Origin: Kitasatospora aureofaciens
Lineage (GTDB): Bacteria; Actinomycetota; Actinomycetes; Streptomycetales; Streptomycetaceae
Assembly: GCA_000720845.1 (NCBI GenBank)
Contig: JODU01000023.1
Coordinates: 1 to 64,000 of the forward strand
DNA length: 64,000 nt
Direction of reading: 5' to 3'
The translations under genes and the position numbers were made by a program. Under the pieces are notes generated by a model. It ran no database searches. It was not told the DNA's origin and worked only from the letters and a program-made list of their open reading frames with translations. This document shows positions 17,808 to 26,503 of the stretch, one piece after another (position 1 is the first letter of the stretch; every line of letters begins with the position of its first letter).

Positions 17808-19304
17808 ATGGCGTCCAGCCTGACGAAGGACTCGGTCACCCCGGGCACCCCCGGCTCCGAGAAGACCTTCTTCGGCCACCCCCGCGGACTGGCCACACTC
17901 TTCATGACCGAGATGTGGGAGAGGTTCTCCTACTACGGCATGAGGGCTCTGCTCCCGCTGTACCTCGTCGCCCCGGGTGGTCTCGGCCTCGGCGCCGGCA
18001 CCGCGACCGCGATCTACTCGGTGTACCTCTCGCTGGTGTACCTGCTCACGATGCCGGGCGGCTGGTTCGGCGACCGGGTCTGGGGCCCCCGCAAGACCGT
18101 CGCCATCGCCGGCGGCGTGATCATGCTCGGCCACCTCACGCTGGCGCTGCCGTCCTCCGGCACGTTCTACGCGGGCCTCGGTCTGGTCGCCATCGGCTCG
18201 GGTCTGCTGAAGGCCAACATCTCCACGATGGTCGGCCAGCTCTACGACGGCCCCGACGACCCGCGCCGCGACGGTGGCTTCACCGTCTTCTACATGGGCA
18301 TCAACCTCGGTGCCTTCGCCGCGCCGCTGACCATCGGCACCATCGGCGAGAACGTCAACTGGCACCTGGGCTTCGCGCTCGCCGCGGTCGGCATGGGCCT
18401 GGGCGTGCTCCAGTTCCTGATCGGCAGCCGCCACCTGGACCCGCACTCCAGCGTGGTCCCGAAGCCGCTGTCCGTCCAGGAGAAGACCTCGACGCTGCGC
18501 AAGTCCGCCTTCTGGGCCGCGCTGGCCGTCGTCTTCTACGCGATCGTCGGCTTCTCCGGTCACTACACCCTGAACTGGGTCCTGGTCCCGCTGACCCTGC
18601 TCGGCGTGATCATTCCGGTGCTGGTGCTGACCAACATCAAGCGCGACAAGTCCCTGGACCGCGCCGAGCAGTCCAAGATGTCGGCGTACATCTGGTTCTT
18701 CGTGGCCGCCGCCGTGTTCTGGATGATCTACGACCAGGGCGGCTCGACCCTGTCGCTCTTCGCCGACTCCTCGGCGGACAACAGCGTCTTCGGCTGGGAC
18801 TTCCCGGTCTCCTGGTACCAGTCGGTCAACCCGGTCATCATCATGGCCCTGGCCCCGGTCTTCGCCACGCTGTGGCTGGCGCTGGCCCGCCGCGGCAAGG
18901 AGCCGAGCACCGTCGTCAAGTTCTGCGGCGGTCTGGTCCTGGTCGGCGCGTCCTTCTTCCTCTTCCTGGCCCCGCTGGGCATCGCGGAGGGCGGCCACAA
19001 GGCGGCGGCCCTGTGGCTGGTGGCGATCTACTTCGTCCAGACCTGCGGTGAGCTGATGCTCTCCCCGGTCGGCCTGTCGGTGACGACGAAGATGGCGCCG
19101 GTGAAGTACGCCTCGCAGATGATGGGCGTCTGGTTCCTGGCCGTCACCGCCGGTGACGCCACGACCGGCCTGCTCTCCATCGCCGGCGTCGACCTCAACA
19201 AGACGGGCATCGTCGCCGCGGAGGCGACCCTCGCGGTGATCGCGGGCATCGCGATCTGGATGTACCGCAAGCGAGTCAAGCAACTCATGGGCGACGTCCG
19301 CTGA
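17808..19304 (+). CDS. POT/PTR family proton-coupled di-/tripeptide transporter
   Basis: 498 aa, ATG with AAGGATCGACC upstream. The N-terminal helix carries the family proton-coupling motif in MTEMWERFSYYGMRALL (ExxERFxYYG). About 12-14 membrane segments follow, with the PTR2 signature region VYMGINLGAF after the GGFTVF loop. It imports small peptides with protons across the cytoplasmic membrane. It is preceded by an unusually long leader and followed by a 15-bp hairpin terminator. Confidence 0.93.
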   Translation: MASSLTKDSVTPGTPGSEKTFFGHPRGLATLFMTEMWERFSYYGMRALLPLYLVAPGGLGLGAGTATAIYSVYLSLVYLLTMPGGWFGDRVWGPRKTVAIAGGVIMLGHLTLALPSSGTFYAGLGLVAIGSGLLKANISTMVGQLYDGPDDPRRDGGFTVFYMGINLGAFAAPLTIGTIGENVNWHLGFALAAVGMGLGVLQFLIGSRHLDPHSSVVPKPLSVQEKTSTLRKSAFWAALAVVFYAIVGFSGHYTLNWVLVPLTLLGVIIPVLVLTNIKRDKSLDRAEQSKMSAYIWFFVAAAVFWMIYDQGGSTLSLFADSSADNSVFGWDFPVSWYQSVNPVIIMALAPVFATLWLALARRGKEPSTVVKFCGGLVLVGASFFLFLAPLGIAEGGHKAAALWLVAIYFVQTCGELMLSPVGLSVTTKMAPVKYASQMMGVWFLAVTAGDATTGLLSIAGVDLNKTGIVAAEATLAVIAGIAIWMYRKRVKQLMGDVR

Positions 19305-19324
19305 ACCCTGCGGCAGCCGCCTTT

Positions 19325-19367
19325 CGGAAGGGCCACCTCATCCACCCCGGACGAGGTGGCCCTTCCG
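19325..19367 (+). terminator. Hairpin terminator after the peptide transporter
   Basis: A perfect 15-bp inverted repeat (19325-19339 with 19353-19367) and 13-base loop begin 20 bases after the transporter stop. Confidence 0.8.
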
Positions 19368-19470
19368 CCTTTTCGGCCGGGGGCGAGGGCACCCGTCCCT
19401 CAGGACTGCCTCACGGAAAGCCCGGGGGACCCGACGAGACGCTGGAGCGCGGCGGGGCAGCCCCAGGGAG

Positions 19471-20022
19471 CGGGACGGGAGACGAAGTCCCCGCCGGGGG
19501 CTGAGGCGGGGGCCCAGGGGGCTCGGCTCCTGGGCCGACCGAGACAGACGGACGGGCGGGCGCAGGGGAGCAGGAGACGAAGTCCCCACCGGGTCCGAGG
19601 CGGAGCCCCACGAGGCTGGACCCCTGGGCCGACCGAGACAGACAGACGGGCGGGCGAAGGGGAGCAGGAGACGAAGTCCCCACCGGGTCCGAGGCGGAGC
19701 CCCATGAGGCTGGACCCCTGGGCCGACCGAGACAGACGGACGGATGGGCGAAGGGGAGCAGGAGACGAAGTCCCCACCGGGTCCGAGGCGGAGCCCCACG
19801 AGGCTGGACCCCTGGGCCGACCGAGACAGACGGACGGATGGGCGAAGGGGAGCAGGAGACGAAGTCCCCGCGAGGCTGGGGGTGGAGCTCCAGGGGGCTC
19901 GGCTCCTTGGCCGACCGAGACGGGTGGGCGAAAGGGGTGCAGGGGAACGAAGTCCCCGCCGGGGTCTGGGGCGGAGCCCCAGGGGGCCGGGCTTCCTGGC
20001 CGACCGACGGGTGGGCGAACAC
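19471..20022. repeat. Tandem array of about six 94-bp GC-rich repeats
   Basis: The core GACGAAGTCCCC recurs at 19481, 19576, 19670, 19764 and 19858, with a variant at 19946. The spacing is therefore 95, 94, 94, 94 and 88 bases. The three inner copies (19576, 19670, 19764) differ at only one to three positions, while the outer ones are diverged. Each unit contains the GGCGGAGCCCC half of the dispersed Streptomyces intergenic hairpin element. The unit length is not a multiple of three, so reading frames shift at each copy and the open frames here are not credible genes. The array lies between convergent genes, after a terminator. Confidence 0.9.
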
Positions 20023-20040
20023 GGCGCAAGCGTCGCAGGC

Positions 20041-20553
20041 TTACGCCGGGGCCCCCAGCTCCGCCCACACCCGCTTGCCCGCGACACCCGGCGTACGCAC
20101 GACGCCCCAGTCCAGGCACAGCCGCTGCACGATGAACATCCCGTGCCCGCCCGGGCGCCCGGCGCGGTGCGGGGTCCGCGGCGCCGGCTGCCCCGTACCG
20201 CGGTCGGAGACCTCCAGCCGGATCACCTTCTTCTCGCAGGTGATCCGCAGCTCGTCCGGCCCTTCGGCGTGCAGACAGGCGTTGGTGACCAGCTCGGACA
20301 CCACGAGCAGGACGTCCTCGGCGGCGGCCCGCTGGTCCGCGGTGGCGGACGGCAGCCAGCCCCAGGCGTACAGCGCCTCGCGGGTGAAGTCACGGGCCAG
20401 CGGGACGACCCCGCTCGCGTCCTCGAAGGTCAGCCTGCGGGTCTGCCGCCCGCCGCCCTCCCCGGACGCGGCGGGCGCGGACGCGGACACCCCGGAAGCG
20501 CCGCTGGGCTCCGGACCGCGGTCGCCCGGCGAGTAGGGCCGGGTGGTGCTCAT
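20041..20553 (-). CDS. prsI: Anti-sigma factor / serine kinase of the SpoIIAB-RsbW family (PrsI-like)
   Basis: 170 aa. A variable N-terminus (1-45) precedes a HATPase_c fold with the N box LLVVSELVTNACLHA and the G1/G2 boxes VSDRGTG and GGHGMFIV. In partner switching such a protein holds a sigma factor inactive and phosphorylates the STAS antagonist. The STAS gene upstream and the sigma gene beyond it are the expected partners. The gene arrangement matches, from memory, the prsI-arsI-sigI locus of S. coelicolor. A 196-base gap from the STAS gene allows a separate promoter. The start has GAGGTGAAG upstream. Confidence 0.85.
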   Translation of the reverse strand: MSTTRPYSPGDRGPEPSGASGVSASAPAASGEGGGRQTRRLTFEDASGVVPLARDFTREALYAWGWLPSATADQRAAAEDVLLVVSELVTNACLHAEGPDELRITCEKKVIRLEVSDRGTGQPAPRTPHRAGRPGGHGMFIVQRLCLDWGVVRTPGVAGKRVWAELGAPA

Positions 20554-20749
20554 CAGCGCTTCACCTCACCGATTCACCAGTTCACGTTTCAAAGTCGTAG
20601 ACAGCACAGTCGTACACAGCCGGTTCAGGGTCTCTCCTGCCCGACGGGACCGTACGAACACCCCTGTATTGCGCACGAAACCCGCCGCAGGGCGAAAACA
20701 CCCGCCCCGGGATGCGCACGCGCCCCTCCGCCGGCCGGACAAGGACGGC

Positions 20750-21127
20750 TCAGTCGGACGCGTCGGCCAGGGCGGCCGCAAGCGTGTCATGAAGGGTGAA
20801 GACCGCTTCGGCTCCCGTGATCTCGAACACGCGCGCCACCACCGGCTGCATGGCCACCAAATGCACTCCGCCCCCCGCGGCCTCCGCCTTCAGCCTCGCT
20901 CCGAGCAGGACGTTCAGCCCTGTGGAGTCACAGAACTCCAGCCGCGAGCAGTCCACGACGAGCCGGCTGAATCCCTTGGCGAGGCACTCCTCCAGCGGCT
21001 CGCGCAACAGGTCGGCGGTGTGGTGATCCAGCTCACCCGCCGGAGTCACGACGGCGCTGGGGCCCTCTTCCCTCACCTCGACCAGAAGCCGGCCCGACTG
21101 GGCACTGCCGACCGTCCCGCGGTCCAT
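20750..21127 (-). CDS. arsI: STAS-domain anti-anti-sigma factor (ArsI-like)
   Basis: 125 aa, ATG at 21127. It is a single STAS domain with GELDHHTADLL and the phosphorylation loop LEFCDSTGLNVLLGA, whose Ser is the expected kinase target. Dephosphorylated antagonists bind the anti-sigma kinase and release the sigma factor. It is transcribed divergently from the sigma gene. A 252-base intergenic region between them should hold both promoters. Confidence 0.85.
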   Translation of the reverse strand: MDRGTVGSAQSGRLLVEVREEGPSAVVTPAGELDHHTADLLREPLEECLAKGFSRLVVDCSRLEFCDSTGLNVLLGARLKAEAAGGGVHLVAMQPVVARVFEITGAEAVFTLHDTLAAALADASD

Positions 21128-21379
21128 GCCGTTTCTCTCTCCCGAGGTCGTGACTGCTTGCTGACGCCCTCGAACACTACGCCCTCCCACTGCACTCCGA
21201 CACCCGAACAACCGCACACAAACGGACATACCCGCACAGAACACACTTGCGGTCAGCTCGGTAAACCCGGTAGGGCTAGTAGGACACGTAAACCGACACG
21301 GCCGGCTTTGGAGGCGCCGCACACCGCAGTGCACGTATTTGGCTTCGGCAGCCGTATGCCGAGAACGATGGAGGACATC

Positions 21380-22294
21380 ATGTCACCCCGGCTCGACGGA
21401 TCGCGTACCCACCAAGCGACGTCGACACTCCCTCCGGAACATCTGGATCCCATCGAGCAACCCGACGCCGTCGTCGACCACGACGGCGCACTCGCCGGGC
21501 TTCCGGACATCCCCGCGTACGACGAGGTCGCTCCGGCGGACGCCAGGGCCCTGTCCAAGACCCTCTTCGAGCGGCTGGAGTCGCTGGAAGAAGGTACCCA
21601 TGAGTTCGCGTACGTACGCAATACGCTCGTCGAGCTGAACCTCGCGCTGGTCAAGTTCGCCGCCTCCCGCTTCCGCTCGCGCAGCGAGCCGATGGAGGAC
21701 ATCATCCAGGTCGGCACCATCGGCCTGATCAAGGCGATCGACCGCTTCGAGCTGTCGCGCGGTGTGGAGTTCCCCACGTTCGCGATGCCGACCATCATCG
21801 GCGAGATCAAGCGCTTCTTCCGTGACACCTCGTGGTCCGTGCGCGTCCCGCGGCGCCTCCAGGAGCTGCGGCTCGACCTGGCGAAGGCCGGCGACGAGCT
21901 GGCCCAGCGCCTCGACCGCGCCCCCACGGTGTCCGAGCTGGCCGAGCACCTCGGCCTGTCCAAGGACGAGGTCGTCGAGGGCATGGCGGCGTCCAACGCC
22001 TACACCGCCTCCTCGCTGGACGCCCAGCCGGAGGAGGACGACGCGGAGGGCGCGCTCGCCGACCGCATCGGCTACGAGGACCACGGGCTCGAGGGCATCG
22101 AGTACGTGGAGTCCCTGAAGCCGCTGATCGCCGAGCTGCCCTCGCGGGACCGGAAGATCCTCTCCCTGCGTTTCGTCGCCGGCATGACCCAGTCGGAGAT
22201 CGGCGAGGAGCTGGGCATCTCCCAGATGCACGTCTCGCGTCTGCTGTCGCGCACACTCGTACGGCTGCGCAAGGGGCTCACGGTCGAGGAGTAG
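21380..22294 (+). CDS. sigI: SigB/SigF/SigG-family RNA polymerase sigma factor (SigI-like)
   Basis: 304 aa from ATG at 21380. GGAGG ends five bases upstream, which favours this start over in-frame ATGs at 21356 and 21368. Region 2 includes MEDIIQVGTIGLIKAIDRFELSRG. Region 3 lies at about 165-210. Region 4 ends with MTQSEIGEELGISQMHVSRLLSRTL, the helix-turn-helix for the -35 element. Members of this group drive stress and developmental regulons and are controlled by partner switching; the neighbouring kinase and STAS genes fit. The identification as SigI rests on gene order recalled from S. coelicolor. A GC hairpin terminator follows the stop codon. Confidence 0.88.
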   Translation: MSPRLDGSRTHQATSTLPPEHLDPIEQPDAVVDHDGALAGLPDIPAYDEVAPADARALSKTLFERLESLEEGTHEFAYVRNTLVELNLALVKFAASRFRSRSEPMEDIIQVGTIGLIKAIDRFELSRGVEFPTFAMPTIIGEIKRFFRDTSWSVRVPRRLQELRLDLAKAGDELAQRLDRAPTVSELAEHLGLSKDEVVEGMAASNAYTASSLDAQPEEDDAEGALADRIGYEDHGLEGIEYVESLKPLIAELPSRDRKILSLRFVAGMTQSEIGEELGISQMHVSRLLSRTLVRLRKGLTVEE

Positions 22295-22328
22295 TCCTCA
22301 GCCCCGACCGGGTGACGCTTGCCCTCCA

Positions 22329-22358
22329 GGGGGGCGGTCCGCTGCCGGGCCGCCCCCC
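22329..22358 (+). terminator. Hairpin terminator after the sigma factor gene
   Basis: A 9-bp GC stem (22329-22337 with 22350-22358) and 12-base loop lie 35 bases after the stop, between convergent genes. Confidence 0.7.
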
Positions 22359-22371
22359 TTCGGGCTGTCGT

Positions 22372-22695
22372 TCACGGGGAGTTGGCGATCAGTGCGGCCG
22401 TCGGCAGCAGCGGGGCCGAAGCGCACAGGAGCCAGAAGGTGCGCGGCGCGAGGGAGGTCCGGCGCCGCAACGCCTCGTTGACCAGCCACCAGATCATCGC
22501 GAAGAGCGCCACCACCGGGACGACGATCACCAGCCAGAGCGCCATGCCGTCGTTCTCCGTCGGCTCGCGCACCGTCCAGCCCAGTTCCGCCAGCGGCCAG
22601 TTGACCACCAGGAACCACACGAGCCAGAACGGCACGACGCCCGGAATCCCGAGCAGCACGTTCACCAGGAACGGCGTCCACCAGTACTTGGCCAT
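22372..22695 (-). CDS. Small membrane protein, unknown function
   Basis: 107 aa, ATG at 22695. Three hydrophobic segments are visible: about 8-30 (NVLLGIPGVVPFWLVWFLVV), about 50-70 (GMALWLVIVVPVVALF) and about 83-105. No motif identifies a function. It lies just downstream of hutI on the same strand (30-base gap) and may be co-transcribed, but nothing ties it to histidine breakdown. Confidence 0.7.
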   Translation of the reverse strand: MAKYWWTPFLVNVLLGIPGVVPFWLVWFLVVNWPLAELGWTVREPTENDGMALWLVIVVPVVALFAMIWWLVNEALRRRTSLAPRTFWLLCASAPLLPTAALIANSP

Positions 22696-22725
22696 CCGTC
22701 CCCCGCTCCCCGGTTCACCCGCCGC

Positions 22726-23901
22726 TCACACCCTACGCACGCCCCGCCGCCACACCCCCGCGACCAGCGGCACGCCCGGCCGGTAGGCCAGGTGCACGTG
22801 GCTCGGGGCGTCGAGCAGCGTCAGGTCGGCGTACGCGCCCGGGGTGAGGCGGCCGACGTCGTCGCGGCGCAGGGCCGCGGCGCCGCCCGCGGTGGCCGAC
22901 CAGACCGCCTCGTCCGGCGTCATCCCCATGTCCCGTACGGCGAGGGCGATGCAGAAGGGCACGGAGGACGTGAAGGAGGAGCCGGGGTTGCAGTCGGTGG
23001 ACAGGGCGACCGTGGCACCGGCGTCGATCAGGCGCCGGGCGTCCGGCCACTGGGCGCGGGTGGAGAACTCGGCGCCGGGGAGCAGGGTCGCGACCGTACG
23101 GCTGCCCGCGAGGGCGTCCACGTCGGCGTCGGTGAGGTGGGTGCAGTGGTCGGCGCTGGCGGCGTCGAGTTCGACGGCGAGCTGTACGCCGGGGCCGTGG
23201 GAGAGCTGGTTGGCGTGGATGCGGGGGTGCAGGCCCTTGGCCTTGCCCGCGGTGAGGATCGCGCGGGCCTGGTCGCCGTCGAAGGCGCCCTTCTCGCAGA
23301 ACACGTCGATCCAGCGGGCGTGCGGGGCGCAGGCGTCGAGCATCTCGCCGCTGACCAGGTCGACGTAGGCGGCGGGGTCGTCGGCGAGTTCGGGGGCGAC
23401 GATGTGGGCGCCGAGGAAGGTGACCTCGTCGGTGTGACGGGCGGCGACGCGCAGGGCGCGGGACTCGTCGGCGGTGGTCAGGCCGTAGCCGGACTTGGTC
23501 TCGAAGGTGGTGGTGCCCTGGCGCAGGGCCTCCGCGAGGTAGCGGGTGAGGGACGCCTCCAGTTCCGCGTCGCTCGCGGCGCGGGTGGCGGCGACGGTGG
23601 TGCGGATGCCGCCCGCGCTGTAGGGGCGGCCGGACATGCGGGCGTTGAACTCCTCGGTGCGGTCGCCCGCGAAGAGCAGGTGGGAGTGGGAGTCCACGAA
23701 GCCGGGCAGGACCGCCCGGCCGCCGGCGTCGACCCGGTTGTCAGTGGCGGGTGCTTTGCTTGATTCACCGGTCCACGCGACGCGGTCGCCCTCGATGACG
23801 ACGGCCGCGTCCCGGACCAGACCGAGCGGGGAGTGGTCGCCGAGGGAGGGGTCGTTGGTGACGAGTGCGGCGATGTTGGTGATGACGGTGCTGCTGCTCA
23901 T
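22726..23901 (-). CDS. hutI: Imidazolonepropionase
   Basis: 391 aa, ATG at 23901. It is an amidohydrolase-fold enzyme with the HxH metal motif in GFVDSHSHLLFAGDR, SGYGLTT, the His in IHANQLSHG and the Asp in LSTDCNPGSS. It hydrolyses 4-imidazolone-5-propanoate to N-formimino-L-glutamate, the third step of histidine breakdown. It lies downstream of hutF with a 38-base gap, and is part of the leftward hutU-M20-hutF-hutI block. Confidence 0.94.
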   Translation of the reverse strand: MSSSTVITNIAALVTNDPSLGDHSPLGLVRDAAVVIEGDRVAWTGESSKAPATDNRVDAGGRAVLPGFVDSHSHLLFAGDRTEEFNARMSGRPYSAGGIRTTVAATRAASDAELEASLTRYLAEALRQGTTTFETKSGYGLTTADESRALRVAARHTDEVTFLGAHIVAPELADDPAAYVDLVSGEMLDACAPHARWIDVFCEKGAFDGDQARAILTAGKAKGLHPRIHANQLSHGPGVQLAVELDAASADHCTHLTDADVDALAGSRTVATLLPGAEFSTRAQWPDARRLIDAGATVALSTDCNPGSSFTSSVPFCIALAVRDMGMTPDEAVWSATAGGAAALRRDDVGRLTPGAYADLTLLDAPSHVHLAYRPGVPLVAGVWRRGVRRV

Positions 23902-23939
23902 GGGGTCCCTGGTGTCCTCGTGGGGGCGGGTGCGGATGG

Positions 23940-25289
23940 TCAGGCGCGCAGGGCTTCGACGGCCCGCGCCAGGGCCCGCGGCACATCCGGTACGAGGGCG
24001 TGCGCCCCGTCGCGCACGACGTGCCGCCCGCCCACGACCGTGTGCCGTACGTCCGCTGCCGTCGCGGCGAATACGGCCGTCTCGGCGCCGAGCCTGGGCA
24101 GTGGCCCCGCGGTCCTGACCGAGTCCAGCGCGACGGTCGCGAGGTCGGCGCGGGCGCCGGTCTCGATGCGGCCGGTGTCGTCCCAGCCGAGGGCGGCGTG
24201 TCCGTCGGCGGTGGCGGCGCGCAGCAGGGCGGCGGCCGTCCAGTGGCCGCGGGCGCGGGTGCGCAGGCGCTCGTTCAGCTCCATGGCGCGCGCTTCCTCC
24301 AGCAGGTCGACGACGGCGTGGCTGTCCGAGCCGAGGGAGAGCGGGGAGCCCGCCCGCTGGAGGGCGGCCGCGGGACCGATGCCGTCGGCGAGGTCCCGTT
24401 CCGTGGTGGGGCACATGCAGGTGCCGGTGCGGCTGTCGCCGAGCAGGGCGATGTCCTCGTCGGTGAGGTGGGTGTTGTGGACGCCGGTGGTGCGGGCGCC
24501 CAGCACACCGTGGTCGGCGAGCAGCCGCGCGGGCGTGCAGCCGTGGGCCTGGCGGCAGGCGTCGTTCTCGGCGGTCTGCTCGGACAGGTGCACATGCAGC
24601 GGGGCCCGCCGCTCCTCGGCCCACCGCGCCACGGTCGCCAACTGGTCCGCGGGCACGGCCCGTACGGAGTGGATCGCCGCTCCGATCCGTGCGTGATCCC
24701 GTTCCTTGAGAACTGAACAGCGTTCGGCCCAGGCCTGGGCCGTGCCGTCGGAGAAGCGGAGCTGGTGGGTGTTGGGGGGTTCGCCGAAGCCGGAGGACAG
24801 GTAGCAGGTGTCGAGGAGGGTGATGCGGACACCGGCTTCGGCGGCCGCCTTGATCAGCGCCTCGCCCATCGCGTTGGGGTCGGCGTAGGGGGTGCCTCCG
24901 GGCGCGTGGTGGACGTAGTGGAACTCGCCGACGGTGGTGATGCCGGCCAGCGCCATCTCGGCGTACACGGCGCGGGCGAGGGCGTGGTAGGTGTCCGGGG
25001 TCAGCCGGTCGGCGAAGGAGTACATCACCTCGCGCCAGGTCCAGAAGGTGCCGGAGCCGACCTGGACGGTGCCGCGCAGGGCCCGGTGGAAGGCGTGCGA
25101 GTGGGCGTTGGCCAGTCCCGGCAGGGTCAGGCCGCGCAGGATCTCGGCTCCGGACGGCGGGGTGGGGATGCCCGTGCGGACGGCGGTGATGCGGCCGTCC
25201 GCCACCTCCAGGGCCACGTCCGGCTCGACGTGGGCGCCGAGCCAGGCGTGCTCCAGCCAGTACGTGCGGGTCCGTTCGGTGGCGGTCAC
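23940..25289 (-). CDS. hutF: Formimidoylglutamate deiminase
   Basis: 449 aa, GTG at 25289. It is an amidohydrolase with the metal motif in LPGLANAHSHAFHRAL, the GEFHYVHH segment, VHLSEQ and SLGSDSHA. It converts N-formimino-L-glutamate to N-formyl-L-glutamate and ammonia. Its start overlaps the stop of the preceding M20 hydrolase (GTGA, 25286-25289). The presence of HutF rather than HutE/HutG alone points to the five-step histidine pathway. Confidence 0.92.
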   Translation of the reverse strand: MTATERTRTYWLEHAWLGAHVEPDVALEVADGRITAVRTGIPTPPSGAEILRGLTLPGLANAHSHAFHRALRGTVQVGSGTFWTWREVMYSFADRLTPDTYHALARAVYAEMALAGITTVGEFHYVHHAPGGTPYADPNAMGEALIKAAAEAGVRITLLDTCYLSSGFGEPPNTHQLRFSDGTAQAWAERCSVLKERDHARIGAAIHSVRAVPADQLATVARWAEERRAPLHVHLSEQTAENDACRQAHGCTPARLLADHGVLGARTTGVHNTHLTDEDIALLGDSRTGTCMCPTTERDLADGIGPAAALQRAGSPLSLGSDSHAVVDLLEEARAMELNERLRTRARGHWTAAALLRAATADGHAALGWDDTGRIETGARADLATVALDSVRTAGPLPRLGAETAVFAATAADVRHTVVGGRHVVRDGAHALVPDVPRALARAVEALRA

Positions 25290-26503
25290 GTGCAGGCCAG
25301 CCCTTCCAGTACGTCGGCGAGTGCGTTCACCCCGGCCACGCAGTCGTCCTCGGCGGCGTACTCGGCCGGGGAGTGCGAGACGCCGGTGGGGTTGCGTACG
25401 AACAGCATGGCGGTCGGGATGCGGCCGGAGAGGATTCCGGCGTCGTGTCCGGCGCCGGTGCCGAGGACGGGGACCTTCAGTTCCGTACGGGTGCCCAGGA
25501 TGCGGGCGAGTTCGTCGCGCAGGGCATGGTCGAACTCGACGACGGGCGTGAAGGACTCGCGCACGACGTCGAGGTCCACGCCGTGGGCGGCGGCGTACTC
25601 GCGGGCGGCCTTCTCGACGCCGGTGACCACCGTGTCCAGGCTCGCCTGGTCGGCGGCGCGGGAGTCGAGCCAGCCGCGCACCAGGGAGGGGACGGCGTTG
25701 ACGCCGTTGGGTTCGACGCCGATCTTGCCGAAGGTGGCGACGGCACCGGCGAGTTCGGCCTCGCGGCGGGCGGCGAGGACGGTCTCGGCGTACGGCAGCA
25801 TCGGGTCGTGCCGGTCGGCGAGTCGGGTGGTGCCGGCGTGGTTGGCCTCGCCGCGGAAGTCGAACCGCCAGCGTCCGTGCGGCCAGATGGCGGAGGCGAT
25901 GCCGATGCGATCGCCGGACAGGTCGAGGGCGCGGCCCTGTTCGACGTGGAGTTCGACGAAGGCGCCGATGCGGGCGAGCCGCTCGGGGTCGGGGCCGAGG
26001 GTGTCCGGGTCGTACCCGGCGGCCTCCATGGCCCGCGGGAGGGGGATGCCGTCGCCGTCGGTCAGGCGGTGGGCCTGCTCGACGGTGAGCGCGCCGGCGG
26101 TGAGCCTGGAGCCGACGCAGGCCAGGCCGAAGCGGGCGCCCTCCTCGTCACCGAAGTTGACGATGCCCAGCGGCCTGGTGAACCGCGCTCCCCGCCCGCG
26201 CAGTTCGTCCAGGGCGGCGAACGCGGAGACGACGCCGAGCGGGCCGTCGAAAGCGCCGCCGTCGGGCACGGAGTCCAGGTGGGACCCGGTGACGACGGCG
26301 TTCCCGGCGGCAGGGTCGCCGAGCCAGGCCCACTGGTTGCCGTTGCGGTCGACCTCGTAGGCCAGTCGGCGAGCCTCGGCCTGCTCCTGGAACCAGGTCC
26401 GGCAGTCGGCGTCGGCTCCGGTCCAGGCGTAGCGGCGGTAGCCGCCGGAGGCGGAGCCGCGGCCGACCGGCAGCAGCTCCGCCCACATGCTGTGGAAGCT
26501 CAC
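25286..26503 (-). CDS. M20-family amidohydrolase (annotated allantoate amidohydrolase type) in the hut operon
   Basis: 405 aa, GTG at 26503, overlapping the hutU stop (GTGA, 26500-26503). It has M20/M28-type dinuclear metal motifs: TGSHLDSVPDGGAFDGPLG, NFGDEEGARFG, FVELHVEQG and, near the C-terminus, GAGHDA and PTGVSHSPAEY. By family it hydrolyses N-carbamoyl or similar amide bonds (allantoate, ureidoglycolate, N-carbamoyl amino acids). No canonical HutG is encoded in the block. This enzyme sits coupled between hutU and hutF and may perform the last step, N-formyl-L-glutamate to glutamate and formate. That role is inference. Confidence 0.85.
   Translation of the reverse strand: MSFHSMWAELLPVGRGSASGGYRRYAWTGADADCRTWFQEQAEARRLAYEVDRNGNQWAWLGDPAAGNAVVTGSHLDSVPDGGAFDGPLGVVSAFAALDELRGRGARFTRPLGIVNFGDEEGARFGLACVGSRLTAGALTVEQAHRLTDGDGIPLPRAMEAAGYDPDTLGPDPERLARIGAFVELHVEQGRALDLSGDRIGIASAIWPHGRWRFDFRGEANHAGTTRLADRHDPMLPYAETVLAARREAELAGAVATFGKIGVEPNGVNAVPSLVRGWLDSRAADQASLDTVVTGVEKAAREYAAAHGVDLDVVRESFTPVVEFDHALRDELARILGTRTELKVPVLGTGAGHDAGILSGRIPTAMLFVRNPTGVSHSPAEYAAEDDCVAGVNALADVLEGLACT

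Noticed and set aside
17573..19051. A 492-codon frame overlapping the peptide transporter
   Set aside because: It is out of frame with the transporter, which has unmistakable POT motifs. The product is Arg/His/Pro-rich noise.
19471..20022. Possible CRISPR array
   Set aside because: Units are contiguous 94-bp copies with no unique spacers and no cas genes nearby.
19356..20135. Long open frames in the 94-bp repeat region
   Set aside because: The repeat length is not a multiple of three, so frames shift in each unit, and open frames arise in five of six frames from GC bias. No start signals.
21240..21300. SigB-type promoter with repeated GTAAACC motifs upstream of the sigma factor
   Set aside because: GTAAACC occurs twice, but the spacing to any GGGTAT-like -10 does not fit the known consensus well enough to call a promoter.
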